A DNA stretch of 64,000 nt, from positions 33,066 through 97,065 of the forward strand of contig NZ_KB903812.1 of assembly GCF_000379845.1 (NCBI RefSeq), written 5' to 3'. The position numbers and the translations under genes were made by a program. The DNA is from Moraxella boevrei DSM 14165 (lineage in GTDB: Bacteria; Pseudomonadota; Gammaproteobacteria; Pseudomonadales; Moraxellaceae). Of the stretch, positions 55,098-63,703 are shown one piece after another. Within the stretch, counting starts at the first letter, position 1. Every line of letters begins with the position of its first letter. The notes beneath the pieces were generated by a model. It ran no database searches. It had not been told where the DNA came from and saw nothing but the letters and a program-made list of their open reading frames with translations.

Positions 55098-57260
55098 ATG
55101 CCAACTAACCAAAATTTTAGCCATCCACTCGTGGATGATTCGGTGGCATCGCTCATGCGAGCGATTAGTTATTTGTCAAATGCCGACCAACAAAAAGTGA
55201 TGCAAGCCTGCCATTTTGGTGATAAAGCCCATATCAAAGACAAACGCAAGTCAGGCGAGCCATATATCACGCATCCGATTGCAGTGGCGGAGATTTTGGC
55301 AGGCTTTCGCTTGGATGTGGATGTGATTATTTCGGCGATTTTGCACGATACGGTGGAAGATACCGACGTAACAGACAGTCAGATTACCGACCAATTTGGC
55401 AAAAATGTGGCAAAAATCGTGGATGGCGTTACTAAATTAAAATCCGATAAAAATAAAGATAAAAAAACCACCAAAGCAGGAACATTTCACAAAATTTTTA
55501 CCGCCACCCTTGAAGACCCAAGGGTTCTGATTGTCAAACTCGCTGACCGTTTGCACAATATGTCCACCATGGATGCGGTTCGCCCTGAAAAACAACGCTC
55601 TACCGCCGAAGAGACCCTTGATTTTTATGTGCCATTTGCTCGGCTCATGGGGCTTAATAATATTGCTGATTATATTGAAATTTTGTGTTATCGTAATTTA
55701 AATCCGCAGATGTATAATACTTTGTCTGATAAAATGTTACAGCATGGGTTGGGACGGAATTTTCAGATTGAAAACATTCATGCTTACTTAAATGTTGTGT
55801 TAAATAAATTAAACATTCTTGGTCAAATAAAAGAGATTGATAACAAAGTGGTGCTGTATCGCCAGTTTTTTAACAACCGTGGTGATATGAGTAGTTTATT
55901 ACGCCAATATGCGTTTATGATGGTGCTAAATAGCGTGGAAGATTGTGATAAAATTGCCAATTATCTAATTAAAAAATATCAAATTCCAAGCGAAAATATT
56001 GCGGATAATATCCGAAAACCGCTCGCAGGGGGTAATCAATCATTAACGTTAACCTATCAGCGTGATTTTGACAGTATTGAAGTGGTGATTTTGACTGAGC
56101 GGATGTTACAGGCATCACGGCTTGGCGTACTCATGAGCGACAGTGCTTCGGCGGTGAGCCGTTCGGTAGTACAAGCATCATTACGCAATTTGCAAGGCTT
56201 GCTCGTGGATAAAGACAATCTTGCAGATGATGCCTTAGACACAGTCAATAAGCTCATGGATTATCTGCATGAACGCAAAATCGTCTGCTATACCCCAAAT
56301 GGCGACGCTCACGAACTCCCCCGTGGAGCAACTGCCTTGGACTTCGCCTATGCGGTAAGTACAGGGCTTGGTAATACTGCCACAGGGGCAAATATTAACA
56401 ACGAAAAAGCAAAACTCGGTAGCGTACTAAAATCAGGGCAATATGTGGAAATTGAAGCTGACCCAACTGCCGAACCCAAAGCTGAATGGCTGGGTTTTGT
56501 CGCAACCAACAAAGCCCGCCGTGCCTTACGCCAATGGTTAAAAGGTTTAACGCCTGAGCAACGCCAACAACACGGACACGATGCCTTTGCCCGTGCCTTA
56601 AAAAATCAAGGTCGCAACATTGATGAATTAGATAATGATGAATGGCAACAACTGCTAGATTGGCGTGGTGTCAAAGAAAAAAGTGAATTATATCAACAAA
56701 TTACCACAGGTGTGCTATTACCACAAATTATGGTTTCACGCCTATTTAGCCAACAACAACTTGCCGAAACACAAGCAATTGCCCACAACGCTCAGCAACC
56801 GCAAAGCCTAATTGCCGATGCAGTCGGCGTTGAGATTGATTTTTCTAGCTGTTGTCATCCGATTTATGGCGACCGTATTGTTGGACACTTATCCAAAAAT
56901 GGCTTGGTCGTGCATCGTCACAAATGCTTTTCTATTGATGAAATCCGCCGTGAAAATCCATATCAGGTTATCCCCCTACACTGGCGACAATTTGAAAAAG
57001 ATACCAATGAACACCGATTCTTCTTTGATGCCGTGCTAAAAATTTCCGTACCATTGAGCGATGAACAAACCAGCCAAGTAATTTTTGAAGTGCGTGAAGC
57101 CAATGCAGGTGTGGAGACCATAAAAAACTTCCATGCTCATAGCCTATTATTTTTAGTCATTGAAAATCGTGAACAATTATCGGATATTATCCATCGTTTA
57201 CGCAATGCACTCGGTTATCCCAATATTCAACGCCTATATCAATGGTCAGAAGAGTTTTAA
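55098..57260 (+). CDS. spoT: SpoT-type (p)ppGpp hydrolase with degenerate synthetase domain
   Basis: This 720-residue RSH enzyme sets the cellular level of (p)ppGpp. ATG 55098 follows AGGGGAAATCT. The N-terminal hydrolase domain is intact: YITHPIAVAEIL (~56-67), ILHDTVEDTD (~81-90, the HD pair) and VKLADRLHNMSTM. The synthetase region (~215-345) is decayed: the expected RVI, GYQSLHT and EVQIRT-type motifs appear as FMMVLNS, GNQSLTLT and VVILTER. TGS (VCYTPNGDAHELPRGATALD), zinc-finger-like (SSCCHPIYGDRIVG) and ACT domains follow. It is therefore probably a hydrolase only, as reported for Moraxellaceae SpoT. The stop at 57260 precedes the mobile element. Confidence 0.93.
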   Translation: MPTNQNFSHPLVDDSVASLMRAISYLSNADQQKVMQACHFGDKAHIKDKRKSGEPYITHPIAVAEILAGFRLDVDVIISAILHDTVEDTDVTDSQITDQFGKNVAKIVDGVTKLKSDKNKDKKTTKAGTFHKIFTATLEDPRVLIVKLADRLHNMSTMDAVRPEKQRSTAEETLDFYVPFARLMGLNNIADYIEILCYRNLNPQMYNTLSDKMLQHGLGRNFQIENIHAYLNVVLNKLNILGQIKEIDNKVVLYRQFFNNRGDMSSLLRQYAFMMVLNSVEDCDKIANYLIKKYQIPSENIADNIRKPLAGGNQSLTLTYQRDFDSIEVVILTERMLQASRLGVLMSDSASAVSRSVVQASLRNLQGLLVDKDNLADDALDTVNKLMDYLHERKIVCYTPNGDAHELPRGATALDFAYAVSTGLGNTATGANINNEKAKLGSVLKSGQYVEIEADPTAEPKAEWLGFVATNKARRALRQWLKGLTPEQRQQHGHDAFARALKNQGRNIDELDNDEWQQLLDWRGVKEKSELYQQITTGVLLPQIMVSRLFSQQQLAETQAIAHNAQQPQSLIADAVGVEIDFSSCCHPIYGDRIVGHLSKNGLVVHRHKCFSIDEIRRENPYQVIPLHWRQFEKDTNEHRFFFDAVLKISVPLSDEQTSQVIFEVREANAGVETIKNFHAHSLLFLVIENREQLSDIIHRLRNALGYPNIQRLYQWSEEF

Positions 57261-57345
57261 ATATTAAAAACCCTATCATAGAAATCAGAAAAGTTGGCTA
57301 AAGATTTTAACATAAACAAATATTTAACCAACTTTATTTTAATTA

Positions 57346-57549
57346 GAACCTGTATTCATAACGTTTTTGCGATGAAAAATGAGACAAATCGCTAGCTTTT
57401 CAAGGAAAAAATGTAGGTTGATAGTTATTCTATTAAGCAAATTTTTGATGCTTAAAAAGCAAGATTTAGCCATTTTTCATGCAAAAGCAAACTTTTATTG
57501 ATTATTTGCACAACAAATTTTAATTGCGTAATGTTGTGAATACAGGTTC
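57346..57549. mobile_element. 204-bp MITE-like element
   Basis: Perfect 13-bp terminal inverted repeats, GAACCTGTATTCA (57346-57358) and TGAATACAGGTTC (57537-57549), are flanked by TTA on both sides (57343-57345 and 57550-57552). A second internal inverted repeat, ATGAAAAATG and CATTTTTCAT, lies nearer the ends. There is no coding frame. The element shares end and interior sequence with the 83-bp element at 1279-1361. TTA target duplication and short inverted ends suggest mobilisation by an IS5-group transposase not present here. Confidence 0.75.
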
Positions 57550-57589
57550 TTAGTTTTTCGTAATAAATTTCTTTATTTCTCTTACACGA

Positions 57590-57619
57590 TTGTATTTGAT
57601 TTATGTTTTCCTGTATAAT
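57590..57619 (+). promoter_or_regulatory. Candidate promoter of the RCC1/dihaem operon
   Basis: TTGTAT (57590-57595) and TATAAT (57614-57619) are separated by 18 bp. The -10 box overlaps the start of the Fur box. It lies 40 bp downstream of the 204-bp element. Confidence 0.55.
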
Positions 57620-57636
57620 AAATGATAATCATTAGC
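57618..57636 (+). promoter_or_regulatory. Fur box
   Basis: ATAAATGATAATCATTAGC matches the classical 19-bp Fur consensus GATAATGATAATCATTATC at 15 positions, with 14 consecutive matches over the centre. It overlaps the -10 box and the presumed start of transcription, where iron-loaded Fur would repress. Confidence 0.75.
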
Positions 57637-57660
57637 ATTTTTATTTTTATTTTTATTTTT
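57637..57660 (+). repeat. (ATTTTT)4 short tandem repeat in the 5' untranslated region
   Basis: Four exact copies of ATTTTT lie between the Fur box and the ribosome site of the RCC1 lipoprotein gene. Copy-number change would alter leader length by 6-nt steps. Confidence 0.7.
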
Positions 57661-57684
57661 ATAATTTTTACAGGAAATAAATAG

Positions 57685-59547
57685 ATGACACACTATCTCC
57701 AAACTACCCTTGCTATCAGTCTGATGAGCTTAATGTTAACTGCCTGTAGCAATAGTTCATCAACTTCATCTAAAAATTCAGACAATACCGCTCCCACACT
57801 AACCCTGCCAACCTTGGTTACCAGTACCAATCAATCAATTTTTAGCCTCGCTGGTAAAGTTACGGATAATCAAAGTACGTCAAATGTTGCGGTCATTATC
57901 AAAAATTTAACCACAGGCAAACAAACCCAAACTGTCGCAGATGCCGAAGGTAACTTTCTTTTGAATACAGAGCTGGCAACTGGTGAAAATCATCTGCAAA
58001 TCATAGTTTCAGACAAAGCGGGCAATCAATCAACTGACTCACTTAAAATCACGCTTGATAACACCACACCAACTTTGACATTAAGCACAAAAATCGCCGA
58101 TGAAGTCAGCCGTACCAGTCAAATTGTGTTAAAGGGCACAGCGATTGATAACTTACCACAAACGTTAAAAATTACTATTACCAAGGCGGATAACACAACT
58201 CAAAGTCTTGATGTATCTGCAACTGGCGAGTTTGAAATTCCTGTGGATTTGAATGCAGGGGAAAATCAATTTATCATTTCGGTCAGCGATAGTGCTGGCA
58301 ATACCAACAAACAAGATGGCAAGGTGTATTTTGGTCATACGCTGACGGCAGGTGGTTCGCACACAGGGGCGATTGTGAATGGTAAGGTGTATGCATGGGG
58401 ACGGAATAACCTTGGGCAAATTGGCATGGGCAAAACCACCACCCTTGCCAAAAATACTGACCACCCAATTACACCCTATCTAGTAACTCAAGTACCTAGC
58501 GATGTGGTTTCAGTATCGTTTAATCAAAACCATTCGTCGGTTTTGACAAAAGACGGTAAGGTTTACACTTGGGGAAGTGATAGCAATGGTGAGTTGGGTC
58601 GTGGGGATACTGAGCGTGAGATTTGTACTGGAAAAGTAGCAAATTGCCGTTTGAACATGGGTGAGGTCGAAGGTTTAAGCGATGTGGTGGCGATTAGCAG
58701 TGGGTATGCCCATCGTTTAGCTTTGACAAAAGCAGGTGAAGTTTGGGCATTTGGTAGTAATTCACAAGGGCAACTTGGGCTAGATGTGAGTGTAACAAAT
58801 AGCAGTACACCCGTTAAAGTCAAGTTTGATAATGCAAATATCGGTAAAGTCATCCAAGTGATTGCTAGTTCTGATTCATCATATGTGCTTGATGATAAAG
58901 GACAAGTTTGGGCATGGGGTTCAAATGAATACGGCAATCTTGGCAATGAAAAAATCTGTGATGAATACGATAAAACTTTAACACCAAATTGTTTGGCAAA
59001 TGTTAGCACGCCAACGCTTGTTCCATTTACAAGTGATGTGAAAATTGCTGAACTTGCAGTAGGTCGAGACCATGTTTTAGCAATGACAGATACGGGGCAA
59101 GTGTATGGTTGGGGCTTAAATTTTAGTAGTCAAGTTGGTTATCATGGCGAGGATGTGATTAATACAGCAAGTGCGTGGGCAGAAAATATTGGTACGCCAA
59201 CATTATTACCTTGGTCTAGTGAAAAACCTGCTAAACACATTTATGCCAATGGCAATACTAGTTATGTCATGCTTGCAGATAATAAGGTTTATCCTTGGGG
59301 GACATTTGGTGAAACAGGTGCAGACGGCAAAACTACCTATGTGGATTTAAGTGAACCAACGGATAAATTAACTCATTTAACCGAAGTGACTGATATGGCA
59401 GTTGGGGCGTTACACCAGTTGGCAAGACGTAAAGATGGTGGTATTTGGAGTTGGGGCTGGAGTTTTGAAGGGTCGCTTGGCGGTGGTGCAACAGTTACGA
59501 ATATTTGGATGTATAACACACCTGTAAAAGTGGTTATGACACCATAA
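57685..59547 (+). CDS. RCC1-propeller lipoprotein with Ig-like domains
   Basis: This 620-residue predicted lipoprotein has a signal peptide ending LTAC (Cys 21) followed by a Ser/Asn-rich linker. Two bacterial Ig-like domains follow (~35-130 and ~130-210), each ending in a VSDKAGNQS- or VSDSAGNTN-type strand. Residues ~215-620 form an RCC1-type seven-bladed beta-propeller, with repeats such as GKVYAWGRNNLGQIGMG, GKVYTWGSDSNGELGRGD, GEVWAFGSNSQGQLGLD, GQVWAWGSNEYGNLGNE and GIWSWGWSFEGSLGGG. It is probably displayed on the envelope surface or in the periplasm. A Fur box and promoter lie directly upstream, so iron-repressed expression is likely. The downstream dihaem enzyme gene starts 63 bp later. 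Confidence 0.82.
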   Translation: MTHYLQTTLAISLMSLMLTACSNSSSTSSKNSDNTAPTLTLPTLVTSTNQSIFSLAGKVTDNQSTSNVAVIIKNLTTGKQTQTVADAEGNFLLNTELATGENHLQIIVSDKAGNQSTDSLKITLDNTTPTLTLSTKIADEVSRTSQIVLKGTAIDNLPQTLKITITKADNTTQSLDVSATGEFEIPVDLNAGENQFIISVSDSAGNTNKQDGKVYFGHTLTAGGSHTGAIVNGKVYAWGRNNLGQIGMGKTTTLAKNTDHPITPYLVTQVPSDVVSVSFNQNHSSVLTKDGKVYTWGSDSNGELGRGDTEREICTGKVANCRLNMGEVEGLSDVVAISSGYAHRLALTKAGEVWAFGSNSQGQLGLDVSVTNSSTPVKVKFDNANIGKVIQVIASSDSSYVLDDKGQVWAWGSNEYGNLGNEKICDEYDKTLTPNCLANVSTPTLVPFTSDVKIAELAVGRDHVLAMTDTGQVYGWGLNFSSQVGYHGEDVINTASAWAENIGTPTLLPWSSEKPAKHIYANGNTSYVMLADNKVYPWGTFGETGADGKTTYVDLSEPTDKLTHLTEVTDMAVGALHQLARRKDGGIWSWGWSFEGSLGGGATVTNIWMYNTPVKVVMTP

Positions 59548-59610
59548 TTAACAAAGGTTGGTTTTAGCTTTATGCTAAACAATTTATAATGATTTAAAAG
59601 ATATTAGCCA

Positions 59611-61038
59611 ATGAAAAAACTCTCAGCCAATTATCGATTACTTAGCCTAGCTGTCTGCACAGCGTTACTGACAGCTTGCAGTAGCAATTCATCAGTTCAA
59701 AATACCAATACAAATAATGGCAGTACTCCTGCATCAACCCCTGCCAGTACACCTAGCCCCATGCCAACTGCTAGAGTTTGGGAACCTAGCGGTGGTAACG
59801 CAACCGTATCTTATAATGAAAGCCGTCCATTTTTAACACTTATTCCCAACCTTGATATCAACCAAATCAGTGGTGTTTCGCAAGGTCGTGAATTATTTGT
59901 TACCAACTGGACAGAAGCAGGTACAGGGAGAGCCTTATTTGACGGTGTTGGTCCTTTATTTAATGCCATTTCTTGCACCAGTTGCCACGCCAATAATGGA
60001 CGCGTTACACCCTATAACGCAGACGGTACAACCACTGACGGCGTTCTTTTTCGTTTGGGCGACAAGCAGGGCAATCAACACGCCATTTGGGGTGGACAAT
60101 TACAACCAAATGTAATCATCAATAATATTGGGTTATTGGCGGAAGGTTCAGTCAAAGTAGTGGGAAAAACCGACAACGAAAATCAAGCTTTTTGGCAATT
60201 TAACTTTACCCCATCTGACAGCAATCAAAATCTTGGCGATATCAATCTGGGTGCAAGAATTGCGCCACAGCTATTAGGAATGGGATTACTTGACTTGGTA
60301 ACCAATGAAGCGATTTTGGCAAATGCCGACCCAAATGATAGCAATAAAGACGGCATTTCTGGTCGAGTGCATTGGGTCAATGAAGATGGTCAAAATCGCA
60401 TTGGTAAATTTGGTTGGAAAGCTATTAACACCAGTCTTCGCACCCAAAATGCTACTGCCATGAGCCAAGATATGGGATTGACCACACCCATACATCTTGA
60501 TAGCAGCTGTACGCCAAATCAACCACTTTGTCATACTTTACCAGTCGGTGGTTCACCAGAAATTTCTGATGAAAGCTTAACCGCTATGGTAGACTTTATG
60601 ACAGCGTTATCCGTACCTGCTCGCCGTATTAACAACCAAATAAATTTTGATAAAGGTGCCGACTTATTTGAACAAGTTGGTTGCAATCAATGCCACACAC
60701 CAACGCTAAAAACAGGAACAAGCTACAAATTTAGCGAATTATCCAACCAAACGATTTATGCTTACACAGATTTGCTGTTGCATGATATGGGAACAGGCTT
60801 GGACGATGGTGTCAAAGAAATCAACGCCGAAAGCTACGAATGGCGTACACCACCACTTTGGGGAATTGGGATTGTTGCCAAACAACCAAACGCCAGATTT
60901 TTACATGACGGACGAGCCAAAACAATTGAAGAAGCAATTTTATGGCATGGTGGTGAAGCGGAAAATACTCGCCAAAAATTCAAAAATTTATCCAATACGG
61001 ATAAGCAAAATCTATTAGAATTTGTGAATGGTATTTAA
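59611..61038 (+). CDS. Dihaem oxidoreductase (DHOR) family lipoprotein
   Basis: The 475-residue predicted lipoprotein has a lipobox LTAC (Cys 23) and a Thr/Ser/Pro-rich linker (~25-55). Two c-type haem sites are visible: CTSCH (122-126) and CNQCH (358-362). The conserved segments ALFDGVGPLFNAISC, GLLDLVTNEAILANADPNDS and RFLHDGRAKTIEEAILWHGG match the DHOR family (formerly 'thiol oxidoreductase'). It resembles the dihaem partner found beside imelysin-type iron-uptake proteins, but no imelysin gene is present. With the RCC1 lipoprotein upstream under a Fur box, a role in iron acquisition or iron redox chemistry at the envelope is inferred, not shown. Confidence 0.85.
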   Translation: MKKLSANYRLLSLAVCTALLTACSSNSSVQNTNTNNGSTPASTPASTPSPMPTARVWEPSGGNATVSYNESRPFLTLIPNLDINQISGVSQGRELFVTNWTEAGTGRALFDGVGPLFNAISCTSCHANNGRVTPYNADGTTTDGVLFRLGDKQGNQHAIWGGQLQPNVIINNIGLLAEGSVKVVGKTDNENQAFWQFNFTPSDSNQNLGDINLGARIAPQLLGMGLLDLVTNEAILANADPNDSNKDGISGRVHWVNEDGQNRIGKFGWKAINTSLRTQNATAMSQDMGLTTPIHLDSSCTPNQPLCHTLPVGGSPEISDESLTAMVDFMTALSVPARRINNQINFDKGADLFEQVGCNQCHTPTLKTGTSYKFSELSNQTIYAYTDLLLHDMGTGLDDGVKEINAESYEWRTPPLWGIGIVAKQPNARFLHDGRAKTIEEAILWHGGEAENTRQKFKNLSNTDKQNLLEFVNGI

Positions 61039-61090
61039 CCAAATACTTATGCTAAAATAGCCAATCTTATCAATTTACTAAGGAAAAAAC

Positions 61091-61471
61091 ATGACCCGTC
61101 AAATCATTCACACCAATAACGCCCCAAAAGCGGTTGGCACTTATTCTCAAGCGGTAAAAGTCGGACAAACCGTCTATATTTCTGGACAAATCGGACTAAA
61201 TCCGACAACCATGCAACTGGCGGACGGCTTTGAAGCCCAAGCCAATCAAGTGCTTGACAACATTGAAGCGATTTGCCAAGCGTCAGGCGGTACGCTGGCT
61301 GATGTGGTAAAATACAATGTGTCACTCACGGATTTGGCAGATTTTAATGCGTTAAATGAGATTTTTGTTGAGCGTTTGCCACAGCCCTACCCTGCACGGG
61401 CGGCGGTGCAAGTTTCGGCACTACCAAAAGGTGCGGTGGTTGAAATTGAAGCGATTTTGTTTGTTGAGTAA
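61091..61471 (+). CDS. ridA: RidA family reactive-enamine deaminase
   Basis: This 126-residue trimer-forming enzyme hydrolyses reactive 2-aminoacrylate-type enamines. Conserved segments are GTYSQAVKVGQTVYISGQIG (~18-37), VVKYNVSLTDLADF, and ARAAVQVSALPKGAVVEIEA, which holds the catalytic Arg. ATG 61091 follows AAGGAAAAAAC. An extended -10 (TGCTAAAAT, about 61050) suggests its own promoter. In related genomes ridA commonly follows spoT; here two genes and a MITE lie between. Confidence 0.93.
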   Translation: MTRQIIHTNNAPKAVGTYSQAVKVGQTVYISGQIGLNPTTMQLADGFEAQANQVLDNIEAICQASGGTLADVVKYNVSLTDLADFNALNEIFVERLPQPYPARAAVQVSALPKGAVVEIEAILFVE

Positions 61472-61725
61472 TGTTGCCCAATGAATTGTTAAAAAATATA
61501 AATAATTTATCAAAATCCACTTATATTTGTTTGACATGATTGCATTGGTATGCCTGAATATATGGGTGAGTATGGCAATATGACAATTGAGTATATTTCA
61601 CATTATCAACGTTTTAATGAGAAAATTATGGTTGTCAATACAACCTTTTACTCACCTTTTACACTATCAGTCTACATAATTTAAAAGTTTAAAAAAAACT
61701 GACGAATTTTTACATTTGAACGTCT
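61472..61725. other. Gene-poor region with a doubtful 44-codon frame
   Basis: This 254-bp stretch lies between ridA and a convergent secreted-protein gene. A 44-codon frame at 61550-61684 (PEYMGEYGNMTIEYISHYQR...) has only a weak ribosome site (ATTGGT) and no recognised relatives. No clear terminator or RNA was found. Confidence 0.3.
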
Positions 61726-62196
61726 TTATTTTAACACGATTGAGTTTATCATTTCGCTGATATTTGGCTCAATTTCGTTGGCTTTATCTACAGGATAAAC
61801 CGTGTAAAATTCCACGACATTATCGTTTTTGATTTGGATAAAACGCTGATAATACATATCTTTAATATATTGACCTTTAACCTTGTAACTATTTTCGGTT
61901 TGCTGTTCATCAAGAACATCTGACATACCATTTTGAAAGTGATAGGCATCGTCTAAAATCGTTTTGGCTTTATCATCTGTTGATAACTTTTTACCAAAGA
62001 CCACAACGCCAATCGTTTCTTCTTTCTGGCTTGGTTGATTGGCAATGGTTAATTTATCAGCTGTCTTTTCTATGACAGGAAATTTTTCAAAATCATTGGG
62101 AATGGTTACACAAAACTTTGTGGTTTCGCTACAAAACTCCTGAGCAAATCCTGTTGTAGAAATCAATAAACAACTTAATAAAAACCAGTTTTTCAT
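61726..62196 (-). CDS. Predicted periplasmic protein of unknown function
   Basis: The gene encodes about 156 residues from ATG 62196, at good distance from AAGGTG; the adjacent ATG 62199 is nearly equivalent. The signal peptide (KNWFLLSCLLISTTGFAQEF) would be cleaved after AQ (~20). Two cysteines just after it (FCSETTKFC) may form a disulphide. The mature part has alternating strands and helices (KTADKLTIANQ, IGVVVFGKKLS, QRFIQIKNDNVVEFYTVYP). No family was recognised. It lies 26 bp downstream of coaBC on the same strand and may be co-transcribed. Confidence 0.65.
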   Translation of the reverse strand: MKNWFLLSCLLISTTGFAQEFCSETTKFCVTIPNDFEKFPVIEKTADKLTIANQPSQKEETIGVVVFGKKLSTDDKAKTILDDAYHFQNGMSDVLDEQQTENSYKVKGQYIKDMYYQRFIQIKNDNVVEFYTVYPVDKANEIEPNISEMINSIVLK

Positions 62197-62224
62197 CATT
62201 ACACCTTTTTGAAACTTAAATATT

Positions 62225-63454
62225 TTAACCAACAAAAGTAAACTTTTGTCCTATTTCTTTGCCAATCAAATCCGCGAGTTGTTCGGCAATTTTTTCTTTG
62301 CTATTTTTTTCTAGCTTAACTGATTGTTGTTTATTTTTAAAAAATACCGTCATCGCATTATCATCACTACCAAAACCAATATCACTGCGAGATACATCAT
62401 TACACGCAATCATATCCAAATTTTTACTGACTAATTTGCCTTTGGCGTATTGTTCAACGTCTTGGGTTTCGGCAGCAAACCCAACCGTAAAAATTTGTGG
62501 ATTTTTATGGGAAATCGTTGCCAAAATGTCAGGATTTTTAACCAATTCTAAGGTTAAATTCTCCACTGTTTTTTTGATTTTTTGCGGTGCTTGTTCTTTA
62601 ATGCGATAATCAGCAACCGCTGCGGTGGCAATAAAAATATGCACAGGATTGGCTTTGTCATTGGCTAATGCTTGACAAATATTGAGCATTTGTTCAGCAG
62701 ATTTGATATTGACACGTTCCACGTTAAACGGCGTTGGCAAGTTGACATTACCTGCGATAAGGGTAACCTTTGCTCCCAGCTCTTCACAGGCTTTGGCGAT
62801 TGCAAAACCCATTTTGCCTGTGGAATGGTTGGACAAATATCGTACAGGGTCAATCGCTTCCAATGTTGCCCCTGCGGTGATGACGATATGTTTGCCGTTA
62901 AGCCGTTGTTTTTTGTGTTGTTTGGCAATAAAATTTTGCAAAAATGCCAATAATTGTTCAGGCTCTGGCAATCGCCCTTCACCCACATCGCCACAGGCTT
63001 GTTCGCCAGTTTCAGGCGGAATGATGATATAATCCAAATCGGCTAGGGTTTGTAAATTCAGTTGTACGGCTGGGTGGGCGTACATTTGTTGATTCATCGC
63101 AGGGGCGATAAGTATAGGTGCGGTTGTGGCAAGGCAAACGGTGGTTAATAAATCGTCTGCCATACCCATAGACAGCCGAGCCAATGTGTTGGCAGATGCA
63201 GGGGCGATAACCATATAATCCGCCCATTTTGCAAGCTCAATATGCCCCATACCAAGCTCTGCCGTTTCGTCAAGCAGTTCAGTATGCACGGCATTGCCTG
63301 TTAAGGCTTGAAAGGTTAAAGGTGTGATAAAGGCTTGGGCATTTTTGGTCATAATGACACGCACGTTAAAACCTTGTTTTACCAACAAGCGAGCGAAAAA
63401 GGCGGATTTGTAGGCAGAAATTCCGCCTGTAATGGCTAGGATAATGTTTTTCAT
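62225..63454 (-). CDS. coaBC: Bifunctional phosphopantothenoylcysteine decarboxylase / phosphopantothenate-cysteine ligase
   Basis: This 409-residue enzyme carries out two steps of coenzyme A synthesis. The N-terminal CoaC flavoprotein (~1-180) has ITGGISAYKSA, the catalytic His in GMGHIELAKWADYMVIAPAS, and the active-site Cys in EQACGDVGEGRLPEP. The C-terminal CoaB ligase (~185-409) has ITAGATLEAIDPVRYLSNHS and TGKMGFAIAKA. ATG 63454 was chosen over TTG 63460. An AT-rich hairpin (63497-63521) lies in its upstream region. Confidence 0.94.
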   Translation of the reverse strand: MKNIILAITGGISAYKSAFFARLLVKQGFNVRVIMTKNAQAFITPLTFQALTGNAVHTELLDETAELGMGHIELAKWADYMVIAPASANTLARLSMGMADDLLTTVCLATTAPILIAPAMNQQMYAHPAVQLNLQTLADLDYIIIPPETGEQACGDVGEGRLPEPEQLLAFLQNFIAKQHKKQRLNGKHIVITAGATLEAIDPVRYLSNHSTGKMGFAIAKACEELGAKVTLIAGNVNLPTPFNVERVNIKSAEQMLNICQALANDKANPVHIFIATAAVADYRIKEQAPQKIKKTVENLTLELVKNPDILATISHKNPQIFTVGFAAETQDVEQYAKGKLVSKNLDMIACNDVSRSDIGFGSDDNAMTVFFKNKQQSVKLEKNSKEKIAEQLADLIGKEIGQKFTFVG

Positions 63455-63496
63455 AATCAATATTCATGTTCAAAAAATGTGCTTATCATAACAATT

Positions 63497-63521
63497 TTTT
63501 TTGATATTTGATATCAAAAAA
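63497..63521. promoter_or_regulatory. AT-rich perfect hairpin upstream of coaBC
   Basis: TTTTTTGATAT (63497-63507) pairs with ATATCAAAAAA (63511-63521) around a 3-nt loop. It lies in the coaBC promoter region, within the 282-bp gene-free stretch 63455-63736. Its role is unknown. Confidence 0.3.
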
Positions 63522-63643
63522 TTTAGGTTTTTAGGTTAAAACCATTTAACTACAAATTATTTTATGGTGATTTTTATACTCAAAATCCATTAGAATTTGT
63601 ATACCATTATCATTACATTCAAGCTATTTTTGGCAATATTTAC

Positions 63644-63657
63644 TAGGGCGTGTTGAA
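63644..63657. repeat. 14-bp motif shared with 1186-1199
   Basis: TAGGGCGTGTTGAA is repeated exactly from near the left edge of the window. Here it lies about 50 bp outside the apparent IS3-family end, so it is probably a separate scar. Confidence 0.4.
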
Positions 63658-63703
63658 CATTTAAAAGTATATACAAAAGAAAAGCGAGATAGTAAACTTT
63701 AGG

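Noticed and set aside
63600..63625. Second Fur box near ACCATTATCATTACATTC
   Set aside because: Only the central ten bases match the consensus, both flanks fail, and no promoter is aligned with it.
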